Assembly: GCA_937901085.1 (NCBI GenBank)
Contig: CALCHQ010000032.1
Location: forward strand, 87,916-151,915
Origin: an uncultured Verrucomicrobiales bacterium
GTDB lineage: Bacteria > Verrucomicrobiota > Verrucomicrobiia > Verrucomicrobiales > Akkermansiaceae
Length of the DNA: 64,000 nucleotides
Direction of reading: 5' to 3'
In this document: in pieces, positions 24,629 to 34,820 of the stretch
Layout: every line of letters begins with the position of its first letter
How positions within the stretch are numbered: position 1 is the first letter of the stretch
Program-made: the position numbers and the translations under genes
Notes under the pieces: model-generated
The model's input: the letters and a program-made list of their open reading frames with translations, nothing else
Database searches by the model: none
What the model was told of the DNA's origin: nothing

Positions 24629-27600
24629 ATGAACTTGCTTAAAAGCATGACGGCTGTAATTGCAATGACGGGAGCCCTGGCCATGGGGCAGAATGCGTAC
24701 ACTCCGCATCCCGACTGGGAAAATCCCCAGAACCTCTCCCAGGGGCGTGAAGAAGCACGCGCATTCTATGTGCCGTTCGCCAATCGTGACGAAGCGTTGA
24801 AAGGCCACCGCAAGGATTCCTCTCTTGTTCTTTCTCTCAACGGCAACTGGAAATTCCGCTGGTCTCCCAGCCCGGAGACGCGCCCGCTGGATTTCTACAA
24901 GCCTGAAACCGACATCAGCAACTGGGCCGAGATTGATGTACCCAGCAACTGGCAGATGCGCGGTTACGGCACCCCGATTTACAGCAACCAGCGCTACACC
25001 TTTGTGCGCGACTGGCCGCGGGTCATGACCAAGCCCCGCAACAAGGACGAAGAACGCTACACCACCCCCGCCACCGAGCCGAATGCCGTGGGCAGCTACC
25101 GCCGCGATGTGGAGCTTCCCGGCGACTGGAACGGGCGCGAAGTCTTCATCCGTTTCGACGGTGTGGACTCTTTCTTCTACCTCTGGGTCAACGGCCACAA
25201 GGTAGGGTTCTCCAAGGACAGCCGCACCGCCGCTGTCTTTGACATCACGCCCTACGTACAGCCCGGCAGGAACGTGATTGCCGCCGAGGTGTACCGTTAC
25301 AGCGATGGCTCTTACCTGGAATGCCAGGATATGTGGCGTCTTTCCGGTATCTTCCGCGATGTGTACCTGTACACGACGCCTAAGGTCCAGATTCGCGATT
25401 TCTTTGTCCATACTGACTTTGACGGCGCTCCCGGCAAGAAAGATTACAGCAGCAGCAAGCTGAGCATCGAGGTGAATGTAGACAACCGCAGCACGGCCAC
25501 CGGCAGCACTACCGTGCAGGGCGAACTCATCGACGCCGCCGGTAAGACTGTGGCCACCATGAGCAGCACCCCGCTCAGCATTTCCCCTGGCGCTGAAGTA
25601 CAGACCACCCTGGCCGCCACCATTGCCAACCCGGCTCTGTGGAGTGCCGAAAAGCCCAATCTGTACCGTCTGCTGCTCACCTTGAAGAATGAACAGGGCG
25701 AAATCACCGAGACACTTTCCCGCAAGATTGGTTTCCGCGATGTGCAGCTGGTGGATGGCCGCTTCCTGGTGAACGGCATGCCGGTGAAGCTCAAGGGTGT
25801 CAACCGCCACGAAAGCCAGCACGCCAACGGCCACGCCGTGACCGAGGAGGAGTGCTACCAGGAGCTTCTCATCATGAAGCGCGGCAACATCAACCACATC
25901 CGCAACTCCCACTACCCGCAGGTAGACCGTTTCTATGAAATGTGCGACGAGCTGGGTATCTATGTGTGCGATGAAGCCAACATTGAATCCCACGGCTACT
26001 ACTACGGCGAACTCTCCCTCTCCCACCCGGCCGAGTGGAAGGCGCAGCATGTATGGCGCAACAAGAACATGGTGGAACAGAGCAAGAACCACCCTTGCGT
26101 GGTCATCTGGTCCTACGGCAACGAAGCCGGCCCCGGCGATAACTTTGCCGCCGTGCGCGACTGGATCAAGAGCCGCGATGCTTCCCGCCTTACCCAGTAC
26201 GAACGCAACAACGACCTGGCAGACCTCTGCTCCAACCAGTACCCCAGCGTGAACTGGACTCGCAACATTGCCGGCACCAAGCTCCAGAAGCCCTGGTACA
26301 TTTCCGAATACGCCCACATCCTCTGCAATTCCATGGGCAACCTGGCTGACTACTGGGAAGCCATCGACAGCAGCGATTCCATCATCGGCGGCGGCATCTG
26401 GGAATGGATTCACCAGAGCTATGACCAGGTAGTCACCCTGCCCAACGGCCAGAAGGTAACCCGCCAGGCCTACGGTGGTGACCACGGTGAATACCCCCAC
26501 GACGGCATCTTCTGCATCAAGGGTGTGATTTACAGCGACCGCACCGTCACCCCGCTCTACGACGAAATCCGCAAGGTGCAGCAGAACGCCTCCTTCAGCA
26601 TGGGCGAACTCACCAGCGAAGGCCTTGTCATCAACATCCGCAACAAGCACCTCTTCACTGATCTTGACGAATACGACGGCAGCTGGGTTCTCTGCGAAGA
26701 AGGCAGCAAACCTGTTCTGCAGGGCAGCTTTGCCCCCTCTGCCGCCCCGCTGACCACCCAGAAGCTGGTACTGCCGCTTTCTGCCGAACAGCTGCTTTCC
26801 CTCAAGAAAGACCGCCGCTACCATCTGACCGTCAATCTGCAGCTCAAGCAGAAGACCGAATGGGCAGACAAGGGCTATGTCATCGCTACCGAACAGCTTT
26901 CCCTGCCGGAGGAAATGACAGGCTACGATGCCCGCAACAACCTGGTGCAGCTGACAGAAGCCAAGGTGGACGTCCGCAACCAGAGCGGGCAGATGCTCGT
27001 CATCGGGCCGAACTTCTCCCTCTGCGTCGACAAGGTGACCGGCGGGCTCAAGAACTACATCGTGAACGGCCGTCAGCTGCTGGGCGAAAAGGCCACCGTC
27101 CACCTCAACGCCTTCCGCGCCCCGGTAGCCAATGACAAGTGGGCCATGAACCAGTGGCTCAATAACGGCCTGGGTAATCTGACCCACAGCGCCACACCCC
27201 TGCTGGTGGAACGCCTGGATCACGGTGTCGTGCGTATCTCCTGCGATGTCACCAGCCAGGGTACCCGCAAGGAAAACCTCAACAGCGGTGAGTACGACCA
27301 GGGCACTTACAAGGTGAAGGACCTCGGTCCCATCACCGAAAAGGACTTCAAGTTCACCACGCAGCTGGTCTACACCATCCTGCCGAATGGCTATGTGAGC
27401 GTGCAGGCCGGCATCATCCCCAGCATGAACAAGGTCGTGCTGCCCAAACTCGGCTTCACGCTGAGCATGCCCGAACGCTACTCCAACGTGCGCTGGTATG
27501 GCCGCGGCCCCGGCGAAAACTACACCGACCGCAAGGCCGGTTCCCACATGGGCATCTGGAACAACACCGTCGAGGGCATGGTGGAACGCTATCCCTTCCC

Positions 27601-29032
27601 CATGGAAATGGGTAACCGCATGGATACCAAGTGGGTTTCCATCACCGATGAAAAGGGCGTCGGCCTGGTCATTGCCGCCGAACCGCACGAGAACTTCAAC
27701 TTCTCGGCCCTGCCCTACACCGCCCGTGATATCTTCGAAGCCTCTCACCCGGAAGAAGTGAAGCGCGCCGGTGCTACCGTCGTGAGCGTGGATGCCTTCA
27801 CCCTGGGTCTGGGTGGTGCCGCCTGCGGCCCGCTCCCCATGGACCGCGACATCCCGCTCTCCGGGCCCACCACCTTCGTATTCTCGCTGCGCCCGCTGTT
27901 GCAGGGCGAGAACCCGGCCGACATCGGCCGCAAGATGCTGCCGCTGACGGGTGCCGTCACCCTCTCGCGCGACAGCGTAGGCTATGTGCATGCCACCTGC
28001 GGCTCCCGCAATGCCGACATCCAGATTACCCTGCCGGATGGCTCCAAGATGAACTACACCGAACCCTTCCTGCAGCGTGAGGACGGCATCATCCGCGCCA
28101 CCGCCACCAGCGAAGGCTGCATGCGCGCCGTGAGCGTCTTCCAGAGCCTGCCGGCCTGGAAACCCGACAATGTGATGCGCGTCACCTCCTGCTCCAGCTA
28201 TGCAGGCAGCAGCAATTCCCCCTGGAACCTCATCGACGGTCGCCGCGATACCTTCTGGCACTCCGAGTGGCGCACCACCCCCATGCCGCCGTATCCGCAT
28301 GAAATCGTCATCGATATGGGTGCCATGTCCGAACTCCGCGGCTTTGCCTTCACCCCGCGCCAGGGTCGTTCCTCCTCCCGCGCTGGTAAGATTGACATCT
28401 ACCTCTCCAACGATGGCAAAACCTGGAGCAATACCCCGGATACCAGCATCCAGATGATTGATGAGGACAGCGAGCAGCGCGTGATGCTCAAGGAAGCTGT
28501 GGCAACCAAGTTCTTCAAGCTCGTCTTCCGCACACCGCTCGCTGGCAATGACCCCTACGCCGCCTTGGCTGAGGTATCCCCCATCATCACCCGCGTGGTG
28601 GGCGAATATCCGCCCCACGCCTTCTTCTCGGTGGCCTACGTCAGCTCTGACCTGCCCGAAGGCGGCCCTGCCCGCAACGTGCTGGACGGCAACCCCGATA
28701 CCTACTGGCATACACTCAAGGGTGTCACGCTGGCCAGCTACCCGCACGAAATCCGCCTCAACATGGGTGGAGAGCGCACGGTGAAGGGCATCGTCTTCCA
28801 GAGCGCCAAGCTGAAGGAAGCCCGCGTGAAGGATTACGAAGTCTATGTGAGCAAGGACGGCAAGAGCTGGGGTGAACCCGTCGCCCGCGGCACCATGGCC
28901 GATACCGCTGAAAAGCAGGAGGCGCTGTTCTTCACCGCCGCCACCGGCAAGTACATCCGCTTCGTGGCTCTTTCCTCTCACGATGGTAGCGACTCTGCCG
29001 CCGTGGCCGAACTCAACATCATCTCGGAATAA
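24629..29032 (+). CDS. Secreted GH2 beta-galactosidase with two C-terminal F5/8 type C (CBM32-like) domains
   Basis: 1467 aa. The signal peptide (about residues 1-20) ends near ALAMGQ. The LacZ-type GH2 core follows: sugar-binding domain, immunoglobulin-like domain, TIM barrel with acid/base Glu499 in WSYGNEAGPG and nucleophile Glu560 in YISEYAHILCNSMGN, then the Bgal small-chain domain (RWYGRGPGENYTDRK). Two discoidin-like domains come last, each with the IDG/LDG...DTFWHS/DTYWHT signature (about 1185-1320 and 1335-1467). It cleaves terminal beta-galactose outside the cytoplasm, plausibly from mucin glycans (inference from the Akkermansia-like setting). Single-gene unit with its own promoter and a strong terminator. 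Confidence 0.93.
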   Translation: MNLLKSMTAVIAMTGALAMGQNAYTPHPDWENPQNLSQGREEARAFYVPFANRDEALKGHRKDSSLVLSLNGNWKFRWSPSPETRPLDFYKPETDISNWAEIDVPSNWQMRGYGTPIYSNQRYTFVRDWPRVMTKPRNKDEERYTTPATEPNAVGSYRRDVELPGDWNGREVFIRFDGVDSFFYLWVNGHKVGFSKDSRTAAVFDITPYVQPGRNVIAAEVYRYSDGSYLECQDMWRLSGIFRDVYLYTTPKVQIRDFFVHTDFDGAPGKKDYSSSKLSIEVNVDNRSTATGSTTVQGELIDAAGKTVATMSSTPLSISPGAEVQTTLAATIANPALWSAEKPNLYRLLLTLKNEQGEITETLSRKIGFRDVQLVDGRFLVNGMPVKLKGVNRHESQHANGHAVTEEECYQELLIMKRGNINHIRNSHYPQVDRFYEMCDELGIYVCDEANIESHGYYYGELSLSHPAEWKAQHVWRNKNMVEQSKNHPCVVIWSYGNEAGPGDNFAAVRDWIKSRDASRLTQYERNNDLADLCSNQYPSVNWTRNIAGTKLQKPWYISEYAHILCNSMGNLADYWEAIDSSDSIIGGGIWEWIHQSYDQVVTLPNGQKVTRQAYGGDHGEYPHDGIFCIKGVIYSDRTVTPLYDEIRKVQQNASFSMGELTSEGLVINIRNKHLFTDLDEYDGSWVLCEEGSKPVLQGSFAPSAAPLTTQKLVLPLSAEQLLSLKKDRRYHLTVNLQLKQKTEWADKGYVIATEQLSLPEEMTGYDARNNLVQLTEAKVDVRNQSGQMLVIGPNFSLCVDKVTGGLKNYIVNGRQLLGEKATVHLNAFRAPVANDKWAMNQWLNNGLGNLTHSATPLLVERLDHGVVRISCDVTSQGTRKENLNSGEYDQGTYKVKDLGPITEKDFKFTTQLVYTILPNGYVSVQAGIIPSMNKVVLPKLGFTLSMPERYSNVRWYGRGPGENYTDRKAGSHMGIWNNTVEGMVERYPFPMEMGNRMDTKWVSITDEKGVGLVIAAEPHENFNFSALPYTARDIFEASHPEEVKRAGATVVSVDAFTLGLGGAACGPLPMDRDIPLSGPTTFVFSLRPLLQGENPADIGRKMLPLTGAVTLSRDSVGYVHATCGSRNADIQITLPDGSKMNYTEPFLQREDGIIRATATSEGCMRAVSVFQSLPAWKPDNVMRVTSCSSYAGSSNSPWNLIDGRRDTFWHSEWRTTPMPPYPHEIVIDMGAMSELRGFAFTPRQGRSSSRAGKIDIYLSNDGKTWSNTPDTSIQMIDEDSEQRVMLKEAVATKFFKLVFRTPLAGNDPYAALAEVSPIITRVVGEYPPHAFFSVAYVSSDLPEGGPARNVLDGNPDTYWHTLKGVTLASYPHEIRLNMGGERTVKGIVFQSAKLKEARVKDYEVYVSKDGKSWGEPVARGTMADTAEKQEALFFTAATGKYIRFVALSSHDGSDSAAVAELNIISE

Positions 29033-29061
29033 GAGTTGAGCCGGGCACAGCACCCGCTTCC

Positions 29062-29093
29062 GCACCTGCCCGCTTCCGGGCAGGTGCTTTTTT
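29062..29093 (+). terminator. Terminator of the beta-galactosidase gene
   Basis: Perfect 11-bp stem GCACCTGCCCG / CGGGCAGGTGC, loop CTTC, then six T residues. Confidence 0.92.
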
Positions 29094-29117
29094 ATGGAGG
29101 GGTGACGATAATAATGC

Positions 29118-29146
29118 TTCACCTGCCGCCGAAAAACAGCTATAAA
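29118..29146 (+). promoter_or_regulatory. Promoter of the TPM-domain gene (leaderless type)
   Basis: -35 TTCACC (29118-29123, weak), 17-bp spacer, -10 TATAAA (29141-29146), 7 bp to the ATG at 29154. Confidence 0.5.
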
Positions 29147-29153
29147 GAATGCC

Positions 29154-30941
29154 ATGCCGATTTGCCCCCAATGTTCTGCCACCATTCATGCCGGCGCCGA
29201 AGACCAGTGCCCGGCCTGTGGCTACAACATTACGCAGGCAGATGAGATTTTCGGTGAGGGGCAGGTTGAATTCACCCGCATTGTCGATGCCGCCGGCGCG
29301 CTGACCCACCAGGAACGCCTGGAACTGATGCACACGCTGGAGCAGCTGGAACGACGCATCCGCCCGGCTGCACTCTGCATCTACATCACCGATGTCGGGC
29401 AGGTGCAGAAACTGCGTACTCACGCGCATTGGATTCTCAACCACGCCCGCATCCACCACCCCTCTTTCGGCAAGCGAGAACTGCACAAGGCCATCGAAGA
29501 TGCTGCCCTGCTGGAACGCCGCCCCGGCGAACAACGCCCCCAGGAAACCCACCAGGGATGGCTGAGCCGCGCCTGGCAGGCCGTCCGGGATTACGTCATG
29601 GATGCCCTGCACCCGCTTCCCCCGCCCGTCAAACATGAATGGATGCTGATTCTGGTCATGGATGTGCAGCTGGAAATGGCCTGTTTCTCCTGGGGCTACA
29701 AACTCGACCCCTACATCGACCCCGACCGCATCAACACCTGCATCAAGTGCGCGCGCCTGCAATTCCGCGAGCGCGCCATGGTCAACGGCCTCAAGCGCGT
29801 CATGCGCGCTGCCACCAGCCGCATAGCCTCCAGCGCACGCCGCGTGAACCGCCGCCTGCGCCGGACGCAGAAACTGGGTGGTCTCCTGCTGGCAGCCCTG
29901 GGCTTGCCGGCCAGTCTGCCGGCCGAAGCCCAGGAAACGCCCCCTCCTTCCCCGGCCGACATGCCGCACTGGAGGGCAGAAGACTACCGGCACCTCATGG
30001 CTGGTGAGCTGGTCACCGGCTATGTCTCGCTTTTCCCGGCCAAACCTACCCCGGAGGAAATCAAGGCCGAAGAAGAACGCCAGAAGCAACTGCGCCGCGA
30101 ACAACGCGAGCTGCGCCGCCAGCAGGCCCGCCAGAATATCCCGCGAACCCGCCCGCCCGAACAGCCAGAAGAAAGCGACACCCGCATACTGGGCCGCTAC
30201 TTTGAGCTGTACACCCGCCCCTCCCGGCAGGCTCACCTCAACGACCCGCAGGGGTTGCTCACCACCGTCGAACGCGAAGATGTGGACCACGTGCTGCGGA
30301 ACCTCAATGCCAATGCCAGCTTCCGCATCTACGTCTCCGTGTTCAAAGGCGGGCAGGACATCCCCAGCGAGCTGGCGGTGGACATGCTGGTGACTGCTAC
30401 CGCACAGCCCTGCGAATACGCAGTCCTCATGCGCTACCCCACAGGCAACCCGGCTGCCATCGAACTGGGTTATCAGGAAATCAAGCCCAGCGATGCCCAG
30501 CGCCATGAATGGCTGCAGAAGGTACGCGCCGCTGCTGCCGATGGCAGCGCAGAAGGACTCATGGAAGCCCTGCGCTGCATCAGCGCCATCATCACCCCGC
30601 TTGCCGGTGACTTCACCCCCATCGCTGTCACCACAGGCGGCAAAGCCCCGCTCATCGGCATTGATTTCAAGGACAACCAGAAAGAGAAGAAACGTACCAT
30701 CCGCGACCGCATCGAAGAACTCCTCCAGGACCAGGCGCTCATCAAATCCATCCTGTACCCGCTGGGCGTTCTGATAAGCCTCGGTCTGCTCTGGCTGCTG
30801 CTCGAATGGCTGCGAAGCTCCTCCCGCCTGGAAACGAGTGAATCCGACATCCGCCTTTCCTCCCCCTACGGCGCGGGCGTGAGCCGCTATGTCCGTTACC
30901 TGGAAGGCACAGAGGCCGAAAAAGAAAAACGCATCTTCTGA
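29154..30941 (+). CDS. Zinc-ribbon membrane protein with TPM-like domains
   Basis: 595 aa. It opens with a zinc ribbon, CPQCS and CPACGYN (two CxxC pairs). Residues 35-150 resemble a TPM domain (TLP18.3/Psb32/MOLO-1): VDAAGALTHQERLELMHTLE. A hydrophobic, signal-like stretch with a cleavage-like end occurs internally (LGGLLLAALGLPASLPAEAQ, ~240-262), then a charged Glu/Arg/Gln coiled-coil-like segment, a second module (TVEREDVDHVLRNLNANASF, 365-500) that may be another TPM-like fold, and a transmembrane helix near the C-terminus (YPLGVLISLGLLWLLLEWL). TPM proteins act in membrane-protein or photosystem maintenance in other organisms; the role here is unknown. Confidence 0.6.
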   Translation: MPICPQCSATIHAGAEDQCPACGYNITQADEIFGEGQVEFTRIVDAAGALTHQERLELMHTLEQLERRIRPAALCIYITDVGQVQKLRTHAHWILNHARIHHPSFGKRELHKAIEDAALLERRPGEQRPQETHQGWLSRAWQAVRDYVMDALHPLPPPVKHEWMLILVMDVQLEMACFSWGYKLDPYIDPDRINTCIKCARLQFRERAMVNGLKRVMRAATSRIASSARRVNRRLRRTQKLGGLLLAALGLPASLPAEAQETPPPSPADMPHWRAEDYRHLMAGELVTGYVSLFPAKPTPEEIKAEEERQKQLRREQRELRRQQARQNIPRTRPPEQPEESDTRILGRYFELYTRPSRQAHLNDPQGLLTTVEREDVDHVLRNLNANASFRIYVSVFKGGQDIPSELAVDMLVTATAQPCEYAVLMRYPTGNPAAIELGYQEIKPSDAQRHEWLQKVRAAAADGSAEGLMEALRCISAIITPLAGDFTPIAVTTGGKAPLIGIDFKDNQKEKKRTIRDRIEELLQDQALIKSILYPLGVLISLGLLWLLLEWLRSSSRLETSESDIRLSSPYGAGVSRYVRYLEGTEAEKEKRIF

Positions 30942-30983
30942 TTTTGCAGGACAAAAAAACCGGGGGTGGCAGGTTGTTTTTGA

Positions 30984-31012
30984 TTGATTTTGCCCCCTTG
31001 CAGGTGTAGTAT
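30984..31012 (+). promoter_or_regulatory. PFOR promoter
   Basis: -35 TTGATT (30984-30989), 17-bp spacer, -10 TAGTAT (31007-31012). The start codon is 78 bp downstream, so unlike most genes here PFOR has a long leader, with a small hairpin (GGGGG 31043-31047 / CCCCC 31054-31058). Confidence 0.6.
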
Positions 31013-31090
31013 ATGGCTCGTGGAAGCAGAATTTCACGACATGGGGGTATTGTCCCCCCGTAGCAACACCTTTCCCAACATTGTTATAAC

Positions 31091-34000
31091 ATGAACACAA
31101 CATACAGCACTATTGACGCGAATGAGGCCGTAGCCTCCGTAGCGTACCGTTGCTCTGAAGTGGCCGCCATCTACCCCATCACCCCGTCCTCCCCGATGGG
31201 TGAATCGGCAGAAGCCTGGACCGCCGTAGACCGCAAGAACCTCTGGGGCACGGTTCCCAGCATTGTCGAGATGGAATCCGAGGCTGGTGCAGCCGGTGCA
31301 GTCCACGGAGCCTTGCAGACCGGTTCCATGGCCACCACCTTCACGGCCTCCCAGGGTCTGCTGCTCATGATTCCCAACATGTTCAAGATTGCCGGTGAGC
31401 TGACTCCCTGCGTCTTCCACATTGCCGCCCGCGCCCTTGCCGCCCAGGGTCTTTCCATCTTCGGTGACCACAGCGACGTGATGAGCGCCCGCTCCACCGG
31501 TTTTGCCATGCTCTGTGGCGCCTCCACCCAGGAAGCCCCGGATATGGCCGCCATTGCCCACGCCGCCACGCTGGAAAGCCGCGTCCCCTTCATCAACTTC
31601 TTCGACGGCTTCCGCACCTCTCACGAAGTAGGCAAGATTGCCGACATCTCCGACGAGCAGCTGCGCGGCATGATTGACCAGGAGCTGGTGGATGCCTTCC
31701 ACGCCCGCGCCCTCACCCCTGATGCCCCGGTCATCCGCGGCACAGCCCAGAACCCCGACGTCTACTTCCAGGGGCGCGAAACCGTCAATAAGTTCTACAA
31801 CGCCGTTCCCGGCATTGTGAAGAAGGCCATGAAGAAATTCGGCGAGCTCACCGGCCGCTGCTACGATGTGGTGGAATACATCGGCAGCCCGGAGGCGACC
31901 CGCGTCATCGTCATCATGGGTTCCGGCGCTGAAGCCTGTCTGGAAACCGTGCAGGCTCTCAGCGAGGACATCGGCGTGCTGAAGGTGCGTCTGTACCGTC
32001 CGTTCCCGGCAGAGGACGTGATTGCCGCCCTGCCCAGGACCGTGAAGAAGATTGCCGTGCTTGACCGCACCAAGGAACCCGGCAGCCTGGGCGAACCCCT
32101 GCTGCAGGATGTGGTGCAGGCTCTCTCCGACGCCTCTGTCAAGGGTACGCTTCCCTTCGCCATGCCCATCGTTGTGGGTGGCCGCTACGGTCTGGGTTCC
32201 AAGGAATTCACCCCCGCCATGGTGAAGGGTGTGTTCGACGAACTCAAGAAGGATGCCCCCATGACCGGCTTTGCCGTGGGTATTGAGGACGACGTGACCG
32301 GCCTCTCCATTGCCTACGACCCCGGCTTCACCACCGAAGCCGACACCGTGACCCGCTGCATGTTCTATGGTCTGGGATCCGACGGCACCGTGGGCGCCAA
32401 CAAGGACGCCATCAAGATTATCGGCAAGCACACCAACCTCTATGTGCAGGGCTACTTCGTGTACGACTCCAAGAAGTCCGGCTCCTCCACGGTGTCCCAC
32501 CTGCGTTTCGGCACCACGCCGATTCACAGCACCTACCTCATCACCAGCGCCAACTTCATTGCGCTGCACCAGCCCAGCCTGCTCAACACCTTCGACTTCC
32601 TGAAGAACGCCGCCCCCGGCGCCACCTTCCTCATCAACACCCCGGTGGCTGCTGACAAGGTGTGGGACAGCCTGCCTGCCCGCATGCAGCAGCAGATTAT
32701 CGACAAGAACATCAAGGTCTACTGCATCGACGCCTTCAAGGTAGCCAAGGCTACCGGCATGGGCGGCCGCATCAACATGATTATGCAGACCTGCTTCTTC
32801 CACCTCTCCGGCGTGATTCCCTCTGATGAAGCTATCGGCTACATCAAAGAGGCCATCAAGAAGACCTACGGCAAGAAGGGCGACGAAGTGGTCGCCAAGA
32901 ACATCCAGGCTGTAGATGCCTCCCTGGCCAACCTGTACGAGGTGCCCGTGGGCACCAGCATCACCGGTCACGAACTACCCCCCGCCCTGGCTCCCGGCGC
33001 CCCCGCCTTTGTGCGCGACGTGCTTGGCAAGATTGTCATCGGCGAAGGCGACAGCGTGAAGGTTTCTGAAATGCCGGTGGACGGCACCTTCCCCAGCGGT
33101 ACCACCCAGTACGAGAAGCGCAATCTCGCCCTCGAAATCCCGGTGTGGACCCCGGAAAAGACAGAAACCAGCAAGGCCTGTATCCAGTGCGGCAAGTGCA
33201 CCACCGTGTGCCCCCACGCTGCTCTGCGTGCCAAGATGGTGGACCCCGCCGATATGGAAGGCGCACCAGAAACCTTCAAGAGCGCCGATGCCAGCAAGAT
33301 GCACAAGAACTGGCAGGGCAAGAAGTTCGTTATCCAGGTATCTGCCGCTGACTGCACAGGCTGCACACTCTGCACCCGCGTATGCCCCACGAACTCGCTG
33401 ACCATGACCCCGGCAGCCGAAGCTCTGGAACCCGAAACCAACAACTGGAACTTCTTCGAGAAGCTGCCTGACCCCGACCGCACCCTGGTGAACCCCGGCC
33501 AGGTGAAGGACCAGCAGTTCCTGCGCCCGCTCTTCGAATTCAGCGGTGCCTGCGCCGGTTGCGGTGAGACCCCCTACATCAAGGCCCTTACCCAGCTGCT
33601 GGGCAACCGCCTGGTAGTAGCCAACGCCACGGGTTGCTCCTCCATCTACGGCGGCAACCTGCCCACCACTCCCTGGACACACGATGCCGACGGCCGCGGC
33701 CCCGCCTGGGCCAACAGCCTCTTCGAGGACAACGCCCAGTTCGGCCTTGGCTTCCGCGTCTCCCTGGACAAGAAGCAGGAATACGCCCTGGAACTCCTCG
33801 AAGCCGCTGCCGGCAAGATTGGCACCGGGCTGGTGGAGGCCATCAAGGCCAACCCGCAGAAGACCGAGGCAGACGTAGTAGCCGCCCGCGAAACCGTGGC
33901 TGCCATCAAGGCTGCCTGCGGTGATGACCCTGAGCTGGCCGCCCTCAAGGCACAGGCCAACTACCTGGTGAGCAAGTCCGTGTGGATTCTCGGCGGCGAC

Positions 34001-34669
34001 GGCTGGGCATACGACATCGGCTACGGTGGTCTCGACCACATCCTGGCTTCCGGCCGCAATGTGAAGGTACTCGTCATGGACACCGAGGTGTACTCCAACA
34101 CCGGTGGCCAGTGTTCCAAGGCTACCCCGCGCTCTGCTGTGGCCAAGTTTGCCACCCGCGGTAAGGACCAGGTGAAGAAGGACATCGGCTACATGGCCAT
34201 GACCTACGGCAACATCTATGTGGCCTCCATCTCCATGGGCTCCAACGATGAGCACGCCCTCAAGACCCTGGCTGAAGCCGAAGCCTACGATGGCCCCGCC
34301 CTCGTGATTGCGTACAGCCACTGCATCAACCACGGCATCAACATGGCACAGGGTCTTGACCGCCAGAAGGATGCTGTTGACTGCGGCCGCTGGCTGCTCT
34401 ACAACTTCAACCCGGACAACATCAAGCAGGGCAAGAACCCGCTCACCATCAAGAGCAAGGCTCCCAAGATGTCCGTGCGCGACGCCCTCATCGGTGTGGA
34501 CGGCAAGGGCGGCGAAAACCGCTTCAAGATGCTGGCCAAGACCAACAAGGCCAACTTCGAGAAGCTGCTCGCCCTGGAAGAGCAGGACATCGCCCGCCGC
34601 TGGCGCTTGTACCAGGCCCTGGCCGCCATTGATTACAGCGCCGAGGCCGAAACTGCCCCCGAGGCCTAA
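31091..34669 (+). CDS. nifJ: Pyruvate:ferredoxin (flavodoxin) oxidoreductase
   Basis: 1192 aa single-chain PFOR. Domain order: pyrimidine-binding N-terminal domain (AAIYPITPSSPMGESAEAW), domain II, gamma domain, the two-[4Fe-4S] ferredoxin domain (CIQCGKCTTVCPHAAL and CTGCTLCTRVCPTNSL), and the C-terminal ThDP domain with GGDGWAYDIGYGGLDHIL and NTGGQCSKATP. It oxidises pyruvate to acetyl-CoA and CO2 and reduces ferredoxin or flavodoxin under anaerobic conditions. It is a single-gene unit with a ~72-nt leader carrying a short GC hairpin and a 13-bp stem terminator. The same genome window also encodes a lipoate-dependent 2-oxoacid dehydrogenase. Confidence 0.96.
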   Translation: MNTTYSTIDANEAVASVAYRCSEVAAIYPITPSSPMGESAEAWTAVDRKNLWGTVPSIVEMESEAGAAGAVHGALQTGSMATTFTASQGLLLMIPNMFKIAGELTPCVFHIAARALAAQGLSIFGDHSDVMSARSTGFAMLCGASTQEAPDMAAIAHAATLESRVPFINFFDGFRTSHEVGKIADISDEQLRGMIDQELVDAFHARALTPDAPVIRGTAQNPDVYFQGRETVNKFYNAVPGIVKKAMKKFGELTGRCYDVVEYIGSPEATRVIVIMGSGAEACLETVQALSEDIGVLKVRLYRPFPAEDVIAALPRTVKKIAVLDRTKEPGSLGEPLLQDVVQALSDASVKGTLPFAMPIVVGGRYGLGSKEFTPAMVKGVFDELKKDAPMTGFAVGIEDDVTGLSIAYDPGFTTEADTVTRCMFYGLGSDGTVGANKDAIKIIGKHTNLYVQGYFVYDSKKSGSSTVSHLRFGTTPIHSTYLITSANFIALHQPSLLNTFDFLKNAAPGATFLINTPVAADKVWDSLPARMQQQIIDKNIKVYCIDAFKVAKATGMGGRINMIMQTCFFHLSGVIPSDEAIGYIKEAIKKTYGKKGDEVVAKNIQAVDASLANLYEVPVGTSITGHELPPALAPGAPAFVRDVLGKIVIGEGDSVKVSEMPVDGTFPSGTTQYEKRNLALEIPVWTPEKTETSKACIQCGKCTTVCPHAALRAKMVDPADMEGAPETFKSADASKMHKNWQGKKFVIQVSAADCTGCTLCTRVCPTNSLTMTPAAEALEPETNNWNFFEKLPDPDRTLVNPGQVKDQQFLRPLFEFSGACAGCGETPYIKALTQLLGNRLVVANATGCSSIYGGNLPTTPWTHDADGRGPAWANSLFEDNAQFGLGFRVSLDKKQEYALELLEAAAGKIGTGLVEAIKANPQKTEADVVAARETVAAIKAACGDDPELAALKAQANYLVSKSVWILGGDGWAYDIGYGGLDHILASGRNVKVLVMDTEVYSNTGGQCSKATPRSAVAKFATRGKDQVKKDIGYMAMTYGNIYVASISMGSNDEHALKTLAEAEAYDGPALVIAYSHCINHGINMAQGLDRQKDAVDCGRWLLYNFNPDNIKQGKNPLTIKSKAPKMSVRDALIGVDGKGGENRFKMLAKTNKANFEKLLALEEQDIARRWRLYQALAAIDYSAEAETAPEA

Positions 34670-34692
34670 GCTCCGGCAGCCCCATTAACTTC

Positions 34693-34729
34693 AACGGCGT
34701 GCGGTTCACCACCGCACGCCGTTCTTGTT
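34693..34729 (+). terminator. Terminator of the PFOR gene
   Basis: Perfect 13-bp stem AACGGCGTGCGGT / ACCGCACGCCGTT with a 5-nt loop; the following tract (CTTGTT) is only moderately T-rich. Confidence 0.7.
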
Positions 34730-34783
34730 GAGCCCCGCCGGGCCTCATCCGGCCTACTTTACTCAGCCCATCGTACTTTAGGC

Positions 34784-34811
34784 TTGCATCTTCCCCTGAA
34801 ATGCGTACACT
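34784..34811 (+). promoter_or_regulatory. azlCD promoter (leaderless type)
   Basis: -35 TTGCAT (34784-34789), 16-bp spacer, -10 TACACT (34806-34811), 9 bp to the GTG at 34821. It supports GTG as the start. Confidence 0.58.
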
Positions 34812-34820
34812 CTGCGCCCC

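Noticed and set aside
24587..29185. A 1532-codon open frame on the minus strand opposite the beta-galactosidase gene
   Set aside because: It is an antisense shadow caused by high GC and biased third positions; the translation has no recognisable domain, while the plus strand encodes a complete GH2 enzyme with catalytic motifs.
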